A DNA stretch of 64,000 nt from Tenodera sinensis (Eukaryota; Arthropoda; Insecta; Mantodea; Mantidae). Below the pieces are notes generated by a model that was given only the letters and a program-made list of their open reading frames with translations, was not told the DNA's origin and did no database searches. Below, in pieces: positions 1 to 10,091 of the stretch (positions within the stretch are counted from its first letter, which is position 1; each line of letters begins with the position of its first letter). The position numbers were made by a program, and so were the translations under genes. The stretch lies in NCBI GenBank assembly GCA_030765045.1, contig CM060967.1, positions 153,892,251-153,956,250 of the forward strand, read 5' to 3'.

Positions 1-243
1 CTCAATAACTGTTTCTATCTTTTCTGAAGCTTCTAGAAACACAATATGGAAATTTACAAATATGATTTTTCATGGATATACAAAGTGGTAAGTAACTTTG
101 AACTTGATTATTCAAAAAAACAGAAAATAATGTCCTACAGAACATTGCAGCAATGTTTAAAACTTAACATACATCACAGAAGGAAGGAAAGAAGAATGAA
201 ACAAAATATCTGTTTACATCTCATATAGCAAATTTCTGCCTAC

Positions 244-376
244 CTGACAGCACAAATTCCGCTTTGGATATCTACATCAAAATCACAGGCAAGAGAGCCC
301 ATTGATTGAGCTGGATACTCAGGTGAATGGAAGTACATCACTGGCTCATCAGAAATTTCACCACATGAAAATTTAA
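244..376 (-). CDS. Exon of a secreted CUB-domain protein (start of CUB domain)
   Basis: The exon has acceptor CAG at 379-377 and donor GTAGGC just below 244, and is open for 43 codons in the phase left by the exon at 802-647. The reading contains FSCGEIS, then YFHSPEYP, then SLACDFDV and GICAVR. This is the opening pattern of a CUB domain: a first Cys followed by Gly, the SPxYP motif, a second Cys before an alternating strand, and Cys-x-Val-Arg. CUB domains are extracellular beta-sandwich modules. In insects a Cys-rich GxC...CC module directly followed by CUB is a recurrent secreted-protein architecture, known to me as a family without a defined function. The rest of the CUB domain lies left of the window. 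I infer a secreted protein. Confidence 0.72.
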
Positions 377-646
377 CTGTGGAAAATGTCCATAAAACAT
401 TAGGAAACACTTCGCTCTAGTTCTTTCTCATTTTCTCTGACAATTCCTATTACACAATTATGTATGATAATTTTCTAAGGTAATCATTCTTTTTCTGATT
501 TTTAAATATTGAAAAATATTTGTCTGCTTAGCATTTATAAATAACTTCCATTTAAATAAGAATGTTTTTAATTTTTAATATAAATCTACTTATTATGTCA
601 TTAATAAGATGTGAAGTAAATAAAAACATAAACTTGTAATACACAC

Positions 647-802
647 AGATACAGCAGGAAAGCAGAGGATCGGGACATCCGGTGGATATTTCTCCATGCT
701 GTTCTTTGCAGTAATTCCCAGGATAGCACCGCCCCTCTTCACCGGTTGCTGTCATACATTTTTCTGCTTCAAAACTATGAACTATCATTGAAGCTTTCTC
801 TG
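647..802 (-). CDS. Exon of the same gene: Cys-rich (clip-like) module
   Basis: The acceptor is TTCCAG just above 802. The donor is read as GTGTGT at 646-641, leaving one base that joins the CUB exon in phase. The exon encodes about 51 residues with six cysteines: KCMTATGEEGRC, YPGNYC, STGCPD and LLSCC. This spacing (C, GxC, C, about ten residues, C, then CC) is the module that precedes CUB in the insect Cys-rich/CUB family, and it also resembles a clip domain. An alternative donor after TGCT would destroy the conserved second Cys of the CC pair, so I rejected it. No signal peptide is visible here; it should lie on an upstream exon. Confidence 0.68.
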
Positions 803-1030
803 CTGGAACAATTATAGATGTTTGTTAAAAACTTTATGGGGAACCATTATTTTTTTTTATTTTGAAAACTGTCCTCAATTTAGAGTAGTCATATACACCA
901 TATACTGAGATATTTTGGTTACCTACATATATAAAACCACTTTAAAAATCTTGTTATTGAACTACTGGAGGACATAACATGAATTAGAATTTTATACAAT
1001 TTTTTAACACAACAGTACAGAAACATGGCC

Positions 1031-1217
1031 CTGAACAATGCAGATGAGGAAATACTACAAAGATTTTAAAGGAAAATACTGAGAAGGATCTTTGGACCAG
1101 TAAAGGATAAAGAGCAATGGAGAATAAGATACAACTTTAAGCTAGATGAACTAACAAATAAGCAAGATATTGTGAGGTTTATAAAGGCACAAAGAATAAG
1201 GTGGCTAGGACATACTG
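1031..1217 (+). pseudogene. LINE reverse-transcriptase C-terminal fragment (left part)
   Basis: With one stop the + strand reads RKILRRIFGPVKDKEQWRIR, then YNFKLDELT and IVRFIKAQRIRWLGH. This is the conserved tail of a group of insect non-LTR retrotransposons (RRIFGPV...WRIR...LRWxGH). The similarity stops at about 1217, and the expected continuation (RM..R.P..L.G...KRKxGRP) is found at 3722-3960 in the same orientation. The two look like one LINE 3' end split by about 2.5 kb of other DNA. Decayed and not functional. Confidence 0.6.
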
Positions 1218-1721
1218 AGACATTCCACGTCAAATCGCACAAAATATGGCAAAAATTGACCTTAATATCTCAATTATTCTTGAAAATGTTTTATATGTTT
1301 TGGAACAAAATACATTTGACTTGTGACTCTTAATTTTATAAAAAAAAATTTATTTTGGCAGATATTAATTTTTTAAATATACCAAAAGTTGTATGCTCCT
1401 CACCCTTCAATCAATCATACCTCCGATTGTAATCAAACAAATTACTTGATCTTTGGCTCAAATTAAAGATAAATCGCAATCTTTTGTGAGGTATTTATTA
1501 GAAAATTTTATTAATTATTATTAATATTATGTTTTATAAAATTCAGTTTTTAAGGTTAGATATAAAATAAACTCAGCCATTTAAAAATCTTAAAAAAAAA
1601 CTGAAAATATACTGAAGTTTACTCAATATTCCCAGAAAAAATAAGAATGGAGTCTAATAGTTCAGTTGTAATTAAATTACTTACAAATCAGTGCAGTGGA
1701 CTTGTGTGGCAGCGGTGAAGG

Positions 1722-2365
1722 TTACCGTAACGTCGCACAATTGTCACCTTCCATTCCGGCAACTGTTGACTGCTTAAGGTCCCATGAACGTTGCAACAGT
1801 ACAGCAAGGAGAACACTGCTAGGTGACACTATTATATGTACACTATTAGCATCTTCAAAATGCTTTCTAATTTTATTGTACCAATCTTCAAAAATTGTTA
1901 AAATTTTAACTTTCAATGTTTTATTATCAGTTGTGCGGAAGGATTCAATTAATTTTGTAATAATATCATTGCTCTCTGATTTTTCAGTGGATGTTGCTGC
2001 ATTATCCTCAACATGAAAAAGTTTCTTTGCTAGGGAACTTGTCACTTTCTGGAGCTTTTCTTGGGATATCGCTTTTGTATTAATTTTCTTTTTTTGATAG
2101 GGGATTCGCCTATTGAAACTAAACTCTTATTAATGTCCTCAATATTATCAGCATCTTGCACAGACACAGAACTACCCGAAGATAAATGGAATTTTCACTT
2201 CCTTTGTTTCCTTGGCATTCACTTGATGTATGTTTATCATCACAAGAACCAAAGGCTTCAGATAAAGGTTCATTTGACATAGAATGAAGTTTATACACTT
2301 TTATGCAGCATGAATTATATATTCGTACATCCGGAGACTGCGTTAAATTTATTTTTGTCAATAAA
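1722..2365 (-). pseudogene. Remnant of a transposon-type HTH protein, frameshifted
   Basis: Three consecutive minus-strand readings in different frames cover 2365-1722. They give an acidic N-part, then IGESPIKKRKLIQKRYPKK, then SSLAKKLFHVEDN and DIITKLIESFRTTDNK followed by LKVKILTIFEDW. The last part resembles a helix-turn-helix segment of a multicopy arthropod protein family that I recognise by pattern but cannot name. At least two frameshifts separate the parts, so this is a dead copy. It overlaps no host exon. Confidence 0.35.
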
Positions 2366-2386
2366 TCGCGACTTTATCTTACATTA

Positions 2387-2944
2387 AAACTAACTAAGCC
2401 CTGGCACAACACCCCATGAAGAGCCAAGCCTTACCGCTCAGCCGCTGTGTCCCCTACCTAGGCCCACTACAGGTGTCATTGGTGGGGCGCAGTACTGGAG
2501 GGTGGTACATGGGCAGCGTCCTGATCCCTCCCAGCCAGTTATGCAGTCTTCACGACCTGAGGCCACTACTTTTCCATCAAGTAGCTCCTCAATTGGTCCC
2601 TCCGGGACTAATGAGGCCGAGTGCACCCTGTGCCACACCTCCCAGAGGGGAAAAAATCCCCATGCTGGTACCAGGGATCAAACCCGGGTCCTCTGTGCCA
2701 GAAAAAAAAATTAAAAATTATTTTGGTGTTTAACGACGCTGTCAATTGCCAGGATCACATCAGCGTCGCCGGTGTGCCGGAATTTCGTCCCGCAGGAGTT
2801 CTTTTACATGCCAGTAAATCTACTGACATGGAGCTGTCATTTTTAAGCACACTTAAAAACCATCGGCCTGGGCCGGGTTTGAACCTGCGACCTTGGGATC
2901 TGTGCCAGAGGCAAGTGTGCTACCAACTGTGCTACGGAGGCAAT
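2387..2944 (-). mobile_element. Composite SINE with two tRNA-like promoters, 15-bp TSD
   Basis: The 15-mer CTTTATCTTACATTA flanks the element at 2372-2386 and 2945-2959, so this block inserted as one unit. Read on the minus strand it starts with a tRNA-like head (box A TAGCACAGTTGG, box B GGTTCAAACCC). A conserved core follows (CTCCTGCGGGACGAAATTCC, ending CGTCGTTAAACACC), then an A/T-rich linker. A second module starts with a box-B-like GGGTTTGATCCC and ends TTAGTTAGTTTT. The core recurs in a fragment at 33402-33500. Pol III transcription from the head is inferred from the boxes. Confidence 0.72.
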
Positions 2945-2959
2945 CTTTATCTTACATTA

Positions 2960-3720
2960 GTCTTCTTAAAAGACTGTTTTGGAAGATTAAAAGGATTAAA
3001 ACATTTGTCGTATCTTATGTAATGTTCACTGCCACTCACGTAAATTTTTACCCCAAGCTTTAATAATATGACCTTTTCCCACCAAAATTAAATTTGTAAC
3101 TGATTAGTGTTTCATCACAATTGTTTAGAAGGGCACTATCTGGAACTGATAAAGAGGAGATGTAGCTACAATAAATATTCTTTGCTCGCAGCTGGGGCGG
3201 ATAGCACATGCTCAAATGGATCTCCACTTCATGTCATCCGTGAGCATTTGCAAGCCTCCAGAAAAAAAATTGAAGCAAATGTACTTATGCATGCTCTATA
3301 GTTTTTAATGTCTTGTTTTATAGATAAAATGTCAGGGAATAGGTGTGTATTTTTTTTAGATTTTTAAAACATTGACTTAAATTCTATTTTTGGTTTTACA
3401 AAATATAGCAAGAAAAAAGAGTCCAAAAATTATATGTAATAATGATTGGTCAAAAGTGGTTTAACCTTTGTATTTAACCTTTCAAGTGTGCCAAACTCCA
3501 ACTCTCAACTCTATATGGCCTTAGAGTAACAAGTGATTTTATATTGTGGTGTGATCAGAAATTGTGTAGTTTCTAATAGCCATAGCTAAGCAAATAATTT
3601 AAAAATACGGAAATAAAAAATACATGTCTCCTTATTTGATGCCTATTATTCATAAAAAGAATTTCAACCTCCTACAAAAAAGTCACATTTTACAGGTGTG
3701 TGATTTGGTGTGGTTGACTC
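2960..3720. other. Intergenic/intronic AT-rich DNA, no gene recognised
   Basis: No convincing exon or repeat boundary was seen. Short open readings here show no known motif and no supporting splice sites. This stretch, together with the composite SINE and the HTH-protein remnant, separates the two halves of the LINE fragment. Confidence 0.4.
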
Positions 3721-3721
3721 A

Positions 3722-3960
3722 TTGAGAGAATGACAGAAGATAGAATCCCAAGAAGAATATTGAAAGGAAGTTTGTTTGCTAAAAGAAAAAAAGGAAGGCC
3801 AAAATCGAGATGATTAGATAATGTAACAGAAGATTTAAGAAAGACTGGAATTAGGGGGTGGAAAAGTAAAGTGAAAGGTGGAGGATTGTGCAGGAGGCCA
3901 AAGCTCTACAAGGGCTGTGGAGCCAGAAGAGTAGGAGAAGCAGAAGCAGAAGAACATAGC
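3722..3960 (+). pseudogene. LINE C-terminal fragment (right part)
   Basis: The reading ERMTEDRIPRRILKGSLFAK, then KRKKGRPKSR and LDNVTEDLRKTGIRGW, is the terminal motif of the same LINE group as the fragment at 1031-1217. One in-frame stop replaces the Trp expected after GRPKSR. The similarity fades around 3960 after a segment corresponding to the usual ALQGL-type ending. Confidence 0.6.
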
Positions 3961-4167
3961 AGTAATCACAATGTAACATAAACATTTATTAATAACTTTA
4001 TTGAGATTAGAGTTCATTATTTTAATTCTGCTTATTAATTAAGTATACCTAATTTAAATATACCCAAAACAACTTCCTTATAAAATCTTAAAAAGAACCA
4101 GTATAGTCCCTTGAGCACCTATAAATAAACTAAATAGGTGTCTATTATGAAATAATGACTAACTTAC

Positions 4168-4269
4168 TTTGAACTAGTTCAAGGTGGGTTAATAAATTAT
4201 CTTTTTCTCCTGGTGAACTTCTTCTGGACATTTCTACTTCAAAATGAATCGCTGGGTATACAATGATAC
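4168..4269 (-). CDS. Tentative upstream exon of the CUB gene
   Basis: This open segment has a perfect GTAAGT donor just below 4168 and reads IIVYPAIHFEVEMSRRSSPG and so on for 33 codons. Its entry and exit phases (1 and 1) fit between the candidate exon at 4820-4726 and the Cys-rich exon at 802-647. Against it, the acceptor (AAGAAG, or CTGAAG 12 bases further upstream) lacks a pyrimidine tract, and I recognise no domain. It could instead be a chance open stretch or part of a decayed element, because coding-like residues continue upstream in other frames to about 4410. Confidence 0.35.
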
Positions 4270-4725
4270 CTTCTTTAGTATCTTCAGTGTATGGTGTCAA
4301 TTTTCAATAATTCAAATGATTTCCTCTTGTGCGTTCCAACCCTTCTCATTGAATGCATAGCAATTTTGGTTAGAAGGTGGTATTTGAGTTCCTAATCTAC
4401 AGTCCATGTTCATAAAGGTATTAACTAGAAATGGACAGACAGATGGATAGAGGAGGAAGAGAGGGAGGAATGAAAAGAAGGATGAATAGCATTATATAAC
4501 CTCAGTTGATATAAATGGACCTATTTGGGAATATCTGTATGAGATTGTGATCATATTCTCTATTTTCTCCATGTTCACATACAAATATTTATTAATTAAA
4601 TGGTTAGGTGGAGAACAAAGAAAGCATTTACATGATCTTGTCTCCAGATCACTAAAATGTGAAATGTTCAAATATTTTATAAATATATTCAATATATCTT
4701 TAAGTTAGCTATGTAATAATGATAC

Positions 4726-4820
4726 CTTTATCACTGATGCTTGAATAATTAAGTTCTTCTGATATTGCTCTGCTAGATGGTACAGCTGAGTTGCATGCAT
4801 GGGTAGGAGTGCTGATACAC
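4726..4820 (-). CDS. Tentative upstream exon of the CUB gene
   Basis: The acceptor is TTGGCTGCAG and the donor GTATCA. The segment is open for 31 codons (CISTPTHACNSAVPSSRAIS and on), Ser/Thr-rich with two cysteines, which suits an extracellular linker. It leaves one base, the phase required by either the 4269-4168 candidate or directly by the exon at 802. A second frame is also open across it, so the coding call is not secure. Confidence 0.33.
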
Positions 4821-5036
4821 CTGCAGCCAAAATACAGTTCTATACATATTATTCAGTATTAAAGTTTTCAACAAAAGAGCTGTAATGATAATTTGATTCA
4901 TACTAATCCTGTTTGAGTAATATGCAAAATGAGAAAGTTAAGATTTTAACCTGTAAAATATTAACAGATTAATACAATATCGCAATCAAATACAATATCA
5001 CTTTAACACTCACAAATCTTTTTTGGTATTTTCACA

Positions 5037-5705
5037 GTATGTCATGTCGAGTAATGATGGTAGCCTTTTCAGTCACTCCACTGTCCTCAGATACTGTAGT
5101 TCTATCTGTTGACAGTTCTAAAGCATGTGGAACAAATTCTTGGGAACATGTCTTAGATGCCTCAAGTGGGTATAGACGTTGGAATGGTCTAATTTTCTCC
5201 CCATTAGCTGTCTTGATTTTGGCTACTTTTACATGACCATCTCTACCAGGGTAAATTTCCAAGATCAGAGCTAGTGGCCAATTAATTCTCTTCACTCCAT
5301 CTATGACTAAAGGATGACTTCTCCCACTTGTAAATTATATTGCCAGGTGGCTGTACCAACATAGCCACATACTCTGTCCAAAATTTTCGTGTAGCTTTTG
5401 GAGATATCTTAACCTTTTGTTCAGAATGTTTGTATCAATAGTGTCTAAATCCACAAACTCAGAACTTGGTAAGGTTTGTAAGAATCTCGAAGGTGTCAGC
5501 AGAACTAGAAGCTTTTCCAAATCACCTACATTAGAAAGAGTTCATGAATTTATAATAGCTTCACAAGCACATATAAGAGTTTGCAATTCATCATAAGCTA
5601 CAACCCTTCTTCCTAGGTTTCATCTTAGAAGTTCTTTAACCATTCTGACAAGTCTTTCCCACCATCCACTCCATCAGGGAGCAGAAGGAAGGTTAAACTG
5701 CCACC
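5037..5705 (-). pseudogene. BEL/Pao-type integrase C-terminus, degenerate
   Basis: From 5705 downward the minus strand reads FNLPSAP with GWWERLVRMVKELL, then YDELQTLICACEAIINS. These are followed by LTPSRFLQTLP and LQKLHENFG, then WPLALILEIYPGRDGHVKVA and IRPFQRLYPLE. This order (integrase end with the GGxWE-like box, then a DUF5641-type domain with a WPL...IxExxPGxDG core) is characteristic of BEL/Pao LTR retrotransposons. There are several stops and at least two frame changes. No LTR was identified. Confidence 0.7.
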
Positions 5706-5918
5706 TCAGATTTTTCACGGTTCATCTTCACTCTATTTCCTCTTGTTTTTTCATTTCCTTTCCCAATGCACTTGAATGACTACAAATGCTTGATTTCAGC
5801 TTGACCTCGTCTTCTTCTACTTCATCAAGATTCTAGCTATGCACCTTGTCCAAAAGATCACGATAGGCCATTTCAAAACCAGAAAGCTCTTCAACTTTGA
5901 CCTTAAGTCTGTCTCTTT

Positions 5919-6240
5919 CTATACGGAATACCTATGCTTCTTGAGCCGCATAATGAAGACATTCCACATGCACAGAGTATCCCTTTCTGCAGCCAAATTC
6001 TGTACAGTAGGTCTCACATTTTCAACCAGTTTCTGTAAACAAACACATATTTTCTCAGTTTCTCTGTTGAAATTTCCTTTTTGCCTCTCAAATTCCCTAC
6101 ATAATTGCTCTGTCTCATCCTTCAGCATGTTTAGCTTCTGTAATAGATCTTCATTCTTTTTTGCAGTTCTCCAGCTGCTTCTGCATTTCTACTATACTGC
6201 CTTGATTTCTTGCTTCCATATTACTTGTTTCACATTGGCT
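5919..6240 (-). pseudogene. Coiled-coil protein remnant, family unknown
   Basis: With one frameshift near 6150 the minus strand reads MEARNQGSIVEMQKQLENCK, then NEDLLQKLNMLKDETEQLCR, then NRETEKICVCLQKLVENVRP, then NLAAERDTLCMW. The heptad spacing of Leu/Ile is clear and the segment is rich in Glu, Lys and Gln. It could be a fragment of a retrotransposon Gag coil or of a processed host pseudogene; no diagnostic motif decides between them. Confidence 0.35.
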
Positions 6241-6383
6241 TATATGCAGTTTCTTCTGTTAGGAGTTTCATTTCAAAGAAAGCTATGGGAACTGTAATAG
6301 AAGAGCTTCATTCAATGTGGCACAAAATATTTATCATACCTAGAATGCTATACTTGTATTTACATTATCTTGCAATATGTAAA

Positions 6384-7543
6384 TAGGGTTACCAGATTAT
6401 TTTATGGAAATGTAGGACACAATGGTAAAAAAGTAGGACATTATGGTCAATGCAAAATAATGTAAAGTTATAATTTAATGCTAGTATATGCCCATAGACA
6501 TATACATTTATATTTATTTCCTTAAAACCCTGAAACATACAATGTTAAAATGTGATCATCAATAGTCAGTCATGCTAGTACGCTTCTCTGAAGAGCTAAT
6601 CTTGCACAATTAATAAAAGACTTAGCTTGGCAAATACATTTTTACCCTCTGATCGACTTATGCCATCAAAATTTGTATTTGTAGTGTCAGCTATAAACGT
6701 CACACATTTATTTTCTATTCCTAAGCCTACTAAAGTATCATGAATATATGATGATATTGTTTACATGGTTTTGTATGATGCATGGTGATGAACCACATGA
6801 AATGTAAGTGTCCCCTCTGCAGCACTAGCTTAATATGCACATCTACAAGAAAAGAGTTTATTGTATTCAAATAATGCTAATATACTAAAATTGGCAATCA
6901 TAAATTAAAATTCTGTAAATAATCTCCATAATAACATGGTAGTCCAATTCAAATACATAAATGATTAAAAAGAAAACAGAATTATTCTATAATCTTAGCT
7001 TTGTGTGCAACAGAAAGATATGTTGCTGGAGGACAAATAAGGCATTGCGTTTCATGTTCGTTTCTTCCTGTCTTGTAATACTTATGCTAACAGCAATACA
7101 TTACTCAATTTGCATTTTCATTTCAGCATTTTGGCATGTAACAAAAGTACTGTGAATTAACTGTGTATTTTTCACCTCCATATTCTTTGATAACCAAAGT
7201 GAAATAGAAGTGTGAAAGTAAAACATCCCTTTGCCCCTGCAGAACACCAATCTGTTGCCTCATAGTGCACATGCTGCATTGCCAATCATTCATTCAATGT
7301 TACTAATGCATAAGTATGCTCTGACTGTAGCCTGTGTAGCTATATTGCCATAGCGGGTTGTAGTTGCGGTTAATAACCAATAAGTCATTTCTATTTTCCC
7401 AGTTTCCAGTTCATTTTCTAACGATCACTTCTTGTTTCTGAAAATGTAGGACATTAGTGATTTTTCCAAAATTTCCCCTGGATGTCAGACAAATGTTTAA
7501 AGTGTAGACATGCCCAGAAATTTCCAAACATCTGGTAATCCTA
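6384..7543 (-). mobile_element. hAT-type DNA transposon derivative (1160 bp)
   Basis: The ends are inverted repeats: TAGGGTTACCAGAT at the left, and at the right the complement of TAGGATTACCAGAT, with a shared downstream GGAAAT stretch. The flanks TATGTAAA (6376-6383) and TATGCAAA (7544-7551) differ at one of eight positions, as expected for an old 8-bp target duplication. Eight-base duplications and TIRs of this kind are typical of the hAT superfamily, and a transposase fragment lies inside on the minus strand. Internally deleted and decayed. Confidence 0.66.
6605..6755 (-). pseudogene. hAT transposase fragment
   Basis: The minus strand reads SYIHDTLVGLGIENKCVTFI, then ADTTNTNFDGISRSEGKNVF, then AKLSLL. 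The D-x-NTNF-x-G block with KNVFxKL downstream matches a motif seen in insect hAT transposases that usually reads D.NTNFGG...NVF.KL. It sits inside the TIR-bounded element at 6384-7543. The rest of the transposase is absent or unreadable. Confidence 0.55.
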
Positions 7544-7647
7544 TATGCAAAGAACATCTCAAAGCATCTGCACAGTTAGTTCGGTTAGCAGAATTGGACC
7601 AAAATAAAAAGGAGCACAAAACTACTGTTTTCATTTGTAATAATTTT

Positions 7648-7985
7648 TTCAACCTCTCCATTTCTCTATAAAATATTAACCCCTAACATGCTGACCTGTC
7701 ATGGCATGTAATACGTCCTCTGATTGGTAATCAGAGGATATGGTCGGTGAATTTATTTTGTTAATTCTCCCGGTTAGGTGGGTGAGACCCGTAAACCAAC
7801 AACAGGTGTGGTCCTCCAGACATTCTGGGGGTTGTGAGAGAGCGATGTGACCGCCAAAACATAAAAATATGGTGCTCTCTAAAAAGCGGTTACTATACTG
7901 CTATTGCTCTATCAATATATTAAATATTGGAGAGCAAGAGGATTAATGACTTCATTGTCAGAAATCGAGCATTAGCTAACAACAA
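7648..7985 (+). repeat. Dispersed repeat R1, copy 1, with hairpin
   Basis: About 340 bp matching 25632-25273 in reverse complement. It carries a perfect palindrome, CCTCTGATT-GGT-AATCAGAGG, preserved in both copies, and a shared GTGTGGTCCTCCAGACATTC segment. Shorter relatives lie at 19249-19330 and 19800-20030. It sits just upstream of the degenerate gag at 8130, so it could be a non-coding part of that element, but other copies stand alone. The transposon class is undetermined. Confidence 0.6.
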
Positions 7986-8129
7986 CAATTTTACACCTTC
8001 ATGCATCACAAATACAGGCTGAAAACAGAGCTCCAAGCAGTAGAAATATATATGTAGAGCTACAGACATGGTAAATTGACATAAAACGTAACTGGACTTG
8101 TCATTTGTGCAATTGGTGTGAGGAATGGG

Positions 8130-9040
8130 ATATGAATGCCATGATGGAGATAATGAAAGAATAATTAGCCAAAATCAAGAACATGAAATGCAGTTGATAG
8201 ACAAAAATGGAAGCTAAATTAAAAAAGTGAACTCCAGAACTGATGCGATGGGAAATGAAACGACAATAGTGAATTCTGCAATAGGGAAGATTGAGGCAAA
8301 AATGGAAGGTATAAAGGATGAAGACTGAAATGAAGATGGAGCTATCAGCAAAGGTTGACAAACAACTGGCAGGGGGTGAAGAAAGACATGAAAGAGTTTG
8401 GCAAAAAACATGATAGACCTTGGCCAATGCGTTAACACCCCGGAAAGAACAAGAATGCTTATACCCAATGTCCCAATGGCTTAGCGCCCTGGAAAGCAGA
8501 TTTGACGGCAGCGCCAACGACCTGGACATTAGGAAGAAACATGCTGGAGGAAAAACTAGAACCTGAAAGTAGAAGTGCCAGGACGCGACACTACATCCAC
8601 GCGCGTCAAGCCACCCAAGTACGATGGGACGTCAACCTTTGAAATCTTCCACCGACTATTCGCCGCCGTCACCAAGCACAACCGATGGTCAGCAGAAGAA
8701 GCCACCGCACGGCTGATAGGCAGCCTCCAGGAACGGGCGACAGAAATATTGAACGCGATTCCGACTTCGACGGCGTCCATAGACACCTGAGAGGCTCTGA
8801 AACCCGGTTCGGAAAACACCGTTTGTCGCATTCAGCTCAGTCAAGACTGCAGCACCTAGAGGAGTCAGGAGTTCGCCCTGACCATTGAACAGCTGGCCGA
8901 ATAGCTACGTGTCCCAAGAAGTTCTATACTCCGTCGACGGGGTGCGTCATACCGAGATACGTCAGCACATAATGCTCGGTGACTTCAAAACCATTCACGA
9001 TGCGCTGACGATGGAGGCGGCCAAGATGACAACTGTCCCA
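8130..9040 (+). pseudogene. Degenerate LTR-retrotransposon gag
   Basis: The best-preserved stretch begins at 8575: VKPPKYDGTSTFEIFHRLFA, then KHNRWSAEEATARLIGSL, then ERATEILNAIP. This matches the opening of a retrotransposon Gag capsid region (KPPxYDGTSSWExFxxxFE...NxW...EK...L...LxGxAxxxL). After frameshifts the reading continues with LESRFG-, EFALTIEQLA- and DGVRHTEIRQHIMLGDFKTI-like blocks to about 9040. Upstream, 8130-8560 resembles a coiled-coil N-part with several stops. No LTRs or pol were found. GC content is higher than in the surroundings. Confidence 0.62.
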
Positions 9041-9824
9041 TAAAGTGACATGTACCGAATTGTCAAGGTTACGATACAACAGCTGTGAGTTTTTTGAGGA
9101 AATAAAGTGACATAAAGTAACGACTTGTCATTGGTCACAATGTGCATTCCCATTCTAGTTAGCGAGCTGCTGTGAAACAAAATGTTGTGTGCTGCCTCGC
9201 TTCCCGATCTCGTTTCCGTTCTGGTTATCCTTATAGCGTGGTTGCGAGCCAGCATTTTTAGGCGCACTTCCATATTACCGAGTATCTAGGTATCGACGGT
9301 ATCAAGGTCGCACCCCTTTTCTAGCCCTGTAGTTTCTACTACCTATTTGGCTGAAAAATACTGACTTGCATTGCAGTTTTATGGTAAGCTGTATTTCTAT
9401 CATTGGCGTAGGTATATTGTGGGCTATCAAAGTCATTACCGAAGCCCATATCTAAAGTAAACTAGAAATTAATAAGCAATATTAATAATAATTGTAATAC
9501 TATCCAGTTTCCCTCATGAAGAATTAGCTGCCGCAACCTTCATTACGATAGTGAAGAGAGAGGTGAGGTGGCAGAATGCAGGAATAAGCATGCCAAGGCT
9601 TCGGAATCCCGTGTCGCTATACTCACACGAGCGTCTCCGAAATGTGAACACGACTGGCTGCATAGCAATGGCGCGTGGAGTTAAAAGCAAGAAAGAATGT
9701 GGTTTAACTATGCGATTGTTACGGTCCTCAACAGTTGTATTAGTATTTCCAGGGTACCTAGACAGTTGATAGTGCTAATTCTTTGAAATAGATTAACAAT
9801 GTGTAGTAAAATAATTAGTGGAAC

Positions 9825-10083
9825 CATGAGCGTCAGCAGACGTTTTTCCAGGGGGGAGGCACATGTTGGAAATTTGCAATCAGATAATATTAATTCATTA
9901 TTTTACAGTCAAAATGTATAATATTTGTTGCAGAGAACCATATTAATTTGTGCTAAATAATTGGTCTTTACATTAAAATTAAAACAGTGGTTTAATAGTC
10001 AGTAATTGATTGCACATTAAGTGGACCAACTTCTGGGGGGGGGGGGGCGTCCCCCCCCCTTGCTCCCCTTCGCGACGCCCATG
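9825..10083. mobile_element. 259-bp hAT-like MITE with perfect 8-bp TSD
   Basis: AGTGGAAC occurs at 9817-9824 and again at 10084-10091. Between them the element begins CATGAGCGTC and ends GACGCCCATG, an inverted repeat with one mismatch, extended by G-rich/C-rich arms. It is non-coding. The 8-bp duplication suggests mobilisation by a hAT-class transposase, though the TIR differs from that of the element at 6384. A run of 13 G followed by CGT and 9 C lies near the right end. Confidence 0.75.
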
Positions 10084-10091
10084 AGTGGAAC

